A stretch of 64,000 nucleotides of DNA from Natrinema pellirubrum DSM 15624 (lineage in GTDB: Archaea; Halobacteriota; Halobacteria; Halobacteriales; Natrialbaceae). Position 1 is the first letter of the stretch; the number at the start of each line of letters is the position of its first letter. Under the pieces are notes generated by a model. That model did no database searches, was not told the DNA's origin, and saw only the letters and a list, made by a program, of their open reading frames with translations. The translations under genes were made by a program, and so were the position numbers. The DNA is taken from the NCBI RefSeq assembly GCF_000230735.2, contig NC_019962.1, positions 2,976,001 through 3,040,000 of the forward strand. The letters run 5' to 3'. Positions 59,094 through 64,000 of this stretch are shown here, in pieces.

Positions 59094-60113
59094 ATGCGCG
59101 TCGCAATTCTTGCCCACGAACAGTTTCCCGACCGAGCCAAGACCGCGCTCGGAGTTCTCCGATACGCCGACCACGACATCGTCGCCGTCCTCGACCGTGA
59201 CAGCGCCGGCCAACGAGTGTCGGACTTCGTTCCGGACGTCCAGGACGCACCGATCGTCGAAGGCATGGACGACCTCGAGGCCGACGCCGTCGACGCCCTG
59301 CTGATCGGGATCGCACCGATCGGCGGCGACCTCGAGGAAAGCTGGCGTGACGATATTCGAGTCGCACTCGAGAACGGCTATGACGTGATCTCGGGGCTGC
59401 ACTCCTTCCTGTCCGATGACGAGGAGTTCGCCCGATTGGCGGCGGAAAACGACTGTGAGTTGCGCGACGTCCGGAAGCCGCCCGAGGGCCTCACGGTGGC
59501 CGAGGGCATCGCCGACGAGGTCGACGCCGAAGTGATCCTCACCGTCGGCACGGACTGTTCGGTCGGCAAGATGACGACAACAATGGAGTTGGCCCGGGAC
59601 GCCCGCGCGGCCGGCCACGACGCCGCCGTCGTCCCGACCGGCCAGACCGGCATCATGATCGAGGGCTGGGGCAACCCGATCGACCGCGTCGTCAGCGACT
59701 TCACCGCCGGCGCGGTCGAGGAGATGATCCTCGAGATCGGCGACGACCACGACTACCTCTTCGTCGAGGGGCAGGGCAGCATCGTCCATCCGGCGTACTC
59801 GCCGGTCACGCTCGGCATTCTCCACGGTTCGATGGCCGACAAACTCGTCCTCTGTCACGAGGCCGGCCGGGAGGCGATCCACGGCTACGAGTCGTTCGCG
59901 CTGCCGTCGATCCCGACGTACATCGACCTCTACGAGAGCGTCGCCGCGCCGGTCGCGGAAGGGCAGGTCGTCGCCGGCGCGCTCAACACGTCCGGGCTGG
60001 CGGACGACGCGGCCGCCAGCGACGCAGTCGCCGAGTACGCCGACGCCCTCGGCGCGCCGGCCGACGACGTCATCCGGTTCGGAACCGACGACGTCCTCGA
60101 GGCGCTGCTATGA
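59094..60113 (+). CDS. dgcN: DgcN-type DUF1611 N-acetyltransferase (D-glutamate catabolism)
   Basis: 339 residues of the DUF1611 family: N-terminal Rossmann-like domain (MRVAILAHEQFPDRAKTALG) and a P-loop-like C-terminal domain with GTDCSVGKMTTTMELARDARAAGHD, VVPTGQTGIMIEGWG and EGQGSIVHPAYSPVTLGILHGS. Paired with an epimerase of the DgcA type it matches the DgcN-DgcA route described for marine bacteria and haloarchaea, in which D-glutamate is N-acetylated and then epimerised. Start at ATG 59094 has a TATA-like element at leaderless distance. It overlaps dgcA by 4 bp. Confidence 0.82.
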   Translation: MRVAILAHEQFPDRAKTALGVLRYADHDIVAVLDRDSAGQRVSDFVPDVQDAPIVEGMDDLEADAVDALLIGIAPIGGDLEESWRDDIRVALENGYDVISGLHSFLSDDEEFARLAAENDCELRDVRKPPEGLTVAEGIADEVDAEVILTVGTDCSVGKMTTTMELARDARAAGHDAAVVPTGQTGIMIEGWGNPIDRVVSDFTAGAVEEMILEIGDDHDYLFVEGQGSIVHPAYSPVTLGILHGSMADKLVLCHEAGREAIHGYESFALPSIPTYIDLYESVAAPVAEGQVVAGALNTSGLADDAAASDAVAEYADALGAPADDVIRFGTDDVLEALL

Positions 60114-61156
60114 GCCTCGAGACATCGTTCGAGCGGCGCTCGCTGCCGCTCGAGTACCCGTTCGGAATCTCCCGCGGCACGACGACCGAGATCGAGGTCG
60201 TCTACGTCCGGATCGAGGACGACGACGGGACGACCGGTCTCGGGGCCGCCGCTCCGTCGACACACTACGGCGAGACCGCGGCCACCGTCGCGGCCGTCCT
60301 GCCCGACCTGCTCGCGGTCGTCGAATCGGTCGGCGATCCCCACCAACTCGAGCGGATCGAACGCCGCATGCGCGAGACGGTCCGGAAGAACCCGGCCGCC
60401 CGCGCCGCAGTGAGCATCGCGCTCCACGACCTCGTCACGAAGCGGCTCGAGGTGCCCCTCTATCGCTACTGGGGACTCGACCCGGCCGAGACGCTCTCGA
60501 CTTCGTACACGATCGGGCTCGACGACACGGAGCGGATGCGGGAGAAGACCGAGACGGCCCTCGAGCGCGGGTTCGACACCCTGAAGGTCAAACTCGGGAC
60601 CGACCGCGACCTCGAGATCGTCCGGACGATTCGATCGGTCGCACCCGACGTACGGCTGTTCGTCGACGCCAACGAGGCCTGGACCCCCCGCGAGGCGGTC
60701 CGAAAGATCGACCGACTCGCCGAGTTCGACCTCGCGTTCGTCGAGCAGCCGGTCGCCGCCGAGGACCCCGAGGGGCTGCAGTTCGTCTCCGAGCGCTCGG
60801 CGCTGCCGATCGCCGCCGACGAGTCCTGTCGAACGCTCGCGGACATCCCCCGTATCGCGGACCGCTGTGACATCGCGAACCTGAAACTGATGAAATGCGG
60901 CGGGCTCCGGGAGGCCAGACGGCTGATCAGCGCCGCCCGGGCCCACGGCCTCGAGGTCATGTGTGGCTGTATGAACGAGTCGAACGCCTCGATCGCCGCG
61001 GCCTGTCATCTCGCGCCGTTGCTCGACTACGCCGACCTCGACGGCTCGCTGTTGCTCGCCGACGACCCCGTCGACGGCGTCCCCCTTGCGGACGGTCGGA
61101 TCGACCTCGCCGCCCTCGAGCGGTCCGGGACGGGCGCCGGCTTCGGTTCGTCCTGA
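60110..61156 (+). CDS. dgcA: DgcA-type enolase-superfamily epimerase (N-acetyl-D-glutamate racemase / dipeptide epimerase family)
   Basis: 348 residues of the mandelate-racemase-type enolase superfamily. Catalytic motifs: the first Lys region LKVKLG (about residues 162-167), metal ligands in FVDANEAW, EQPV and ADESC, and the second Lys in LKLMKCGG. The family was first named for L-Ala-D/L-Glu epimerase; the overlap with the DUF1611 gene points to N-acetyl-D-glutamate as the substrate. The ATG overlaps the dgcN stop (60110-60113). A CGGGAC-C-GTCCCG near-palindrome (61160-61172) follows 4 bp after its stop. Confidence 0.85.
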   Translation: MSLETSFERRSLPLEYPFGISRGTTTEIEVVYVRIEDDDGTTGLGAAAPSTHYGETAATVAAVLPDLLAVVESVGDPHQLERIERRMRETVRKNPAARAAVSIALHDLVTKRLEVPLYRYWGLDPAETLSTSYTIGLDDTERMREKTETALERGFDTLKVKLGTDRDLEIVRTIRSVAPDVRLFVDANEAWTPREAVRKIDRLAEFDLAFVEQPVAAEDPEGLQFVSERSALPIAADESCRTLADIPRIADRCDIANLKLMKCGGLREARRLISAARAHGLEVMCGCMNESNASIAAACHLAPLLDYADLDGSLLLADDPVDGVPLADGRIDLAALERSGTGAGFGSS

Positions 61157-61524
61157 TCACGGGACCGTCCCGCCGACGGCCGGACCGTCCCCGTATTGGC
61201 AGCGGCGCTCCTTCGATGGCACCCAGCCCGACCGGCGGCTGCGTTCGCTCGATGGTCCATCATCGGGAAATGAACGTACAATTAGAGGTGTTTGCGTTCG
61301 AGTCGACAGTGGCAAGCAAGCGGTATCGAGAGCGCGAGACCGCGACGCATGCCCATCGATCCATCCACTGCCGGTTCGCGTCCGGATCGACATCGCCCAC
61401 TCGGTCGCGACGGCGAAGCCATCCTCGAGTCAGCGTTCAACTGCGCGCCTCACACCACTGTCGGCGACTGTCAGGACAACTCCCAACGGGGTTTCATACC
61501 GATCGTCGGTGTGGAACGTGTGGT
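61157..61524. other. intergenic region upstream of the Tat protein gene
   Basis: 368 bp. It holds the CGGGAC-C-GTCCCG near-palindrome (61160-61172) right after dgcA, an A/T-richer patch at about 61268-61292, and a TTTCATACC at about 61491 that could be the promoter of the following gene. No convincing coding region seen. Confidence 0.4.
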
Positions 61525-62424
61525 ATGTCCGATAGCGACGACGATCGAACCGTGTCCCGACGAACGCTCCTGCAGGCCTCGGCCGGAACGGCCGCACTCT
61601 CGGCCATCGGGAGCGCCCGCGCCGACGACGGCAACGAGCGGGACGACCTCGCCCGACGGTTCGATCGTGACTGTCCCGACGCGACGATCGAGCCCAGTAT
61701 GGCCCACTGTGAGGGTGCGAGCATGGAGGGCTGTGCGGACGACCACCCGACGACGGTCGCCCTGCAGTCCGCGGTCGCGGACGCCCTCGAGCGCCGGTAC
61801 CCGGACGTCGATGCACTGCTCGAGGCGGGCTACAAACCGTACTTCGATACGCTCGAGACCGGCGACGACAGCTGGTCGCACTGGCTCAATCCGGCGTTCA
61901 TCGGCGACGGCGACCTCCTCGAGCCCGAGCGACCGGAATCGGTGCTGGTCGACAATGAAACGTGGCGCTCGATCGGCGTCATGTTCATCGCGACGCAGGA
62001 CGGTGCGGCCGTCGAGCCGCCGGCGGTGTACGGCGAGGACATCGACGCCGACGCCGAGCTGTGTTCGCCGTGGCACGCCCACACCGGCCTCCCCGGTCGG
62101 TTCGCGTGGTGGTTCTACCGGCAGACCTACGAGGGAGCGGCCGCGGACGGCGACCTCGAGTTCCCCTGTCGGACCCCCTGTATGCTCCACGTCTGGACCG
62201 TCGACCATCCCGAGAGCGTCTACGCCCACGACGCGCCACCGCGGGAGGACCGCGACGTCGACCCCGCCGACGAACCGACGTTCGACACCGACGCGGTTCC
62301 CGGCGAGGACGACCTCGGCTGGGCGGCGCTCCCGGAGGATGTCGTCCCCGACGAACTACCAGCCGATCTCGCCCCGTTCGACCCGTCCGGAGTCGACCCG
62401 TTCGGCATCGATTTGGGGCTGTGA
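61525..62424 (+). CDS. Tat-exported protein of unknown function
   Basis: 299 residues from ATG 61525. The N-terminus SRRTLLQASAGTAALSAIGSARA is a twin-arginine signal; no lipobox Cys follows, so a soluble extracellular protein is expected. The mature part is acidic and contains several conserved-looking Trp/His patches (SHWLNPAFIGDG, SPWHAHTGLPGRFAWWFYRQTYEG) and four or more cysteines. It is not recognised as a catalytic family. A final proline/aspartate-rich tail of about 45 residues follows. Convergent with the P-loop kinase gene (gap 25 bp). Confidence 0.75.
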   Translation: MSDSDDDRTVSRRTLLQASAGTAALSAIGSARADDGNERDDLARRFDRDCPDATIEPSMAHCEGASMEGCADDHPTTVALQSAVADALERRYPDVDALLEAGYKPYFDTLETGDDSWSHWLNPAFIGDGDLLEPERPESVLVDNETWRSIGVMFIATQDGAAVEPPAVYGEDIDADAELCSPWHAHTGLPGRFAWWFYRQTYEGAAADGDLEFPCRTPCMLHVWTVDHPESVYAHDAPPREDRDVDPADEPTFDTDAVPGEDDLGWAALPEDVVPDELPADLAPFDPSGVDPFGIDLGL

Positions 62425-62449
62425 TCGCTCCGGAACGGCTCGAGCGAGA

Positions 62450-62896
62450 TCACTCGAGCCAGCCCTCGATCGCGGCCGCGACCCGATCGGCCGCCGCGTC
62501 GGGGCCGCAGCGGTCGGTATCGATCTCGAGGGCGGCGTCGGGCGCATCGAACTCCCGGTAGACCACGTGGACGCCCCGTTCGTCGATCGAGTCGGGACGA
62601 GCGCGATTGCGCTCCAGGCAGGTCTCCAGGCTCGCGGTCAGGCGGACGAACCGGACATCGCCAAGCGTCCGAAACCGGGTCTGCCAGGGTCGCCGATAGA
62701 ACGTCCCGTCGACCAGCGTCACGCCCGTCGCGGGCGCGTCGGCGACTCGCTCGGCCAACTGCTCGTAGGTCCGACTCGAGAAGTCGTCGGAGTGGACGGT
62801 CCGGACGGGAATCGAGCGTGCCTCGAGGCGGTCCCGAACGCGGGCCGTCACGGTTGACTTGCCCGCGCCCGGCGGCCCGCAGATGACGACGATCAC
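62450..62896 (-). CDS. small P-loop kinase
   Basis: 148 residues starting at GTG 62896 (IVVICGPPGAGKSTVTARVRDRL). The Walker A motif GPPGAGKS and a VHSDDF segment place it among AAA_33/APS-kinase-like small-molecule kinases. Further features: DGTFYRRPWQTRF, a lid-type RARPDSIDERG, and a C-terminal helix. The frame upstream of 62896 is basic and unconserved, so I use the GTG immediately before the first beta strand. Substrate unknown. Confidence 0.7.
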   Translation of the reverse strand: MIVVICGPPGAGKSTVTARVRDRLEARSIPVRTVHSDDFSSRTYEQLAERVADAPATGVTLVDGTFYRRPWQTRFRTLGDVRFVRLTASLETCLERNRARPDSIDERGVHVVYREFDAPDAALEIDTDRCGPDAAADRVAAAIEGWLE

Positions 62897-63100
62897 GGTC
62901 GCCGGTAGCCCCCGAGGGGATACGAACCCCGGGGATCGACCACGGACTGGTGGTCGTCGGTATCGCCTTCGCGCTCCGTGACACCGTTCGCGATCGTCCC
63001 GTCGCATATTCCCGGTTCCCCACCTCGCGAAGCGGACGCGGCGATCGAGCCGTTCATCCGCCGGGAGACCGGTCGTGGAGCCGACGCCGACCGGGAGTGA

Positions 63101-64000
63101 TCAGCGGTCCTCGCCGGCGGTTACGTCGAACGGTCCCTCGTCGGGGTCCTTCTGGGGGACGAACGGACCGACCGATGCGGTCCGGCGGGTAATGGTCGCG
63201 GTCCGGAGGATGTAGGAGACCAGCAGGGACAGCGGCGAGAGGACGACGACGATCAGGGCGGCGACGACGTAGGGGAGCGCAACGACGCTGAGACTCGGCC
63301 CGGCGAAGTCGGCGTACAGGAGGCCGACGACGATCGCCGACAGGATCGACGGCACGCCGCAGTAGATCGTCAGCTGCGAGAACCGGGTCAGTTCCCGCTG
63401 CAGGTAGGTCGTCTTGAACTGCTCGCGGGCCACGCTGAACAGCTTCAGGGAGTCGACCAGCTCGTCGAGTTGCGCCTTCGCGGCCGGCGACAGCGACTCG
63501 TGGTAGTCGTTGCGCAGGTGCGTCGCAGCGTACAGCTGCCAGGCCTCGTCGTAGTGAATCGCCGCCGAAACGGCCGAGAAGGTGTCGAAGTCGGACCGCT
63601 CGAGCGTCTCGTCGACCCGGTCGGCCCGCTCCCTGACGCCGTTCGTGTACCGGACGACCGTCTCCCGGACCTCGTCGTCGTGGTCGGCGACCGCGGCGGC
63701 GAGGCCGGCGGCGTCGTTCCGAACCGCTTCGATGATCAGTTCGAGGACCCTCGTGGGTGCGACCGGCGTCGCGGGAACGGCCGCCTCCTCGGCGACGTCC
63801 TCGCGGAACGACACGACGCCCTCGAACCGGTCGCGGGCCTTCCCCGCCGCGCCGAACTCCTGGGAGAGGATGAGCTGGTTGACCGAGACGACGAGCGTCA
63901 CCAGCGAGAACGTGCCCGCGATCATGCCGCTTGCCACGCTCGTCACGGAACTCCCGTTGACGAAGTTGATCACGCCGAGTTCGTACAGGCCGACGATAAG
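63101..64000 (-). CDS. membrane protein of unknown function (cut by window edge)
   Basis: At least 300 residues; the frame continues beyond base 64000, with no start seen, so the gene is partial here. Four hydrophobic segments are visible: one near the window edge, ASGMIAGTFSLVTLVVSVNQLI, and two adjacent near the C-terminus (GVPSILSAIVVGLLYADF and VALPYVVAALIVVVLSPLSLLVSYI). A soluble helical domain of about 150 residues lies between. The C-terminal SVGPFVPQKDPDEGPFDV is hydrophilic. Not recognised. Resembles haloarchaeal four-helix membrane proteins of unassigned function. Confidence 0.65.
   Translation of the reverse strand, partial: LIVGLYELGVINFVNGSSVTSVASGMIAGTFSLVTLVVSVNQLILSQEFGAAGKARDRFEGVVSFREDVAEEAAVPATPVAPTRVLELIIEAVRNDAAGLAAAVADHDDEVRETVVRYTNGVRERADRVDETLERSDFDTFSAVSAAIHYDEAWQLYAATHLRNDYHESLSPAAKAQLDELVDSLKLFSVAREQFKTTYLQRELTRFSQLTIYCGVPSILSAIVVGLLYADFAGPSLSVVALPYVVAALIVVVLSPLSLLVSYILRTATITRRTASVGPFVPQKDPDEGPFDVTAGEDR

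Noticed and set aside
61160..61172. CGGGAC-C-GTCCCG near-palindrome after dgcA as a terminator
   Set aside because: The 1-nt centre would prevent a stable full-length stem, and no U-tract follows; noted only in the spacer entry.

Overview
The window is a stretch of haloarchaeal chromosome (class Halobacteria; the gene content resembles Natrinema/Haloterrigena-type genomes, but the genus is an inference). The evidence is high GC with strong third-position bias, very acidic proteins, twin-arginine (Tat) export signals, many TATA-like boxes 25-30 bp upstream of start codons with almost no leader, and archaeal versions of housekeeping genes (12-gene nuo without EFG, archaeal lumazine synthase, SMC-ScpA, VLRF1/Vms1-type release factor). 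No CRISPR array, IS element or rRNA was seen. There is one tRNA, tRNA-Gln(UUG).

Layout. 1-9395 is an exopolysaccharide/glycosylation-type cluster: deacetylase (cut by the window edge), GT2 glycosyltransferase, lipid-linked oligosaccharide flippase, Tat-exported beta-helix protein, Bat-type HTH regulator, alkaline-phosphatase-superfamily hydrolase and a GlmM-type phosphohexomutase. 9724-11382 is a patch holding a cupin, tRNA-Gln and a visibly less GC-rich zinc-finger/HNH nuclease gene that looks acquired. 11383-16330 holds ribH-aspB, a DUF4097 lipoprotein and purK/purE. 16605-27038 is the complete nuoABCDHIJ1J2KLMN respiratory operon. 27085-34674 holds an RCK-DHH phosphoesterase and a CBS-ParB protein, gatB, a VapBC toxin-antitoxin pair inserted between gatB and acs, and an SDR-acs operon. 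34786-44095 holds a six-PAS histidine kinase, an M48 protease and the smc-scpA condensin operon. 44160-49730 holds a Spo0M-like protein, a phosphoribosyltransferase, thiC, a hydrolase lipoprotein and a PhzF protein. 49731-57564 holds a membrane-protein gene broken by an in-frame TGA, ppsA, regulators, secreted proteins, a Vms1-type peptidyl-tRNA hydrolase and two tiny zinc-finger proteins. 57628-64000 holds an MFS transporter, the dgcN-dgcA D-glutamate pair, a Tat protein, a P-loop kinase and a membrane protein cut by the window edge.

Most of the window is core genome. The observations most worth a second look are: the TGA at codon 9 of the 49731-50366 gene; the inverted repeat on the vapBC TATA box; tandem repeats between the thiC TATA box and its start codon; the DHH/CBS-ParB gene pair with a SerK-like DGHHR motif; a winged-helix-like tail on the phosphoribosyltransferase; and an alpha/beta hydrolase whose nucleophile serine is glycine.
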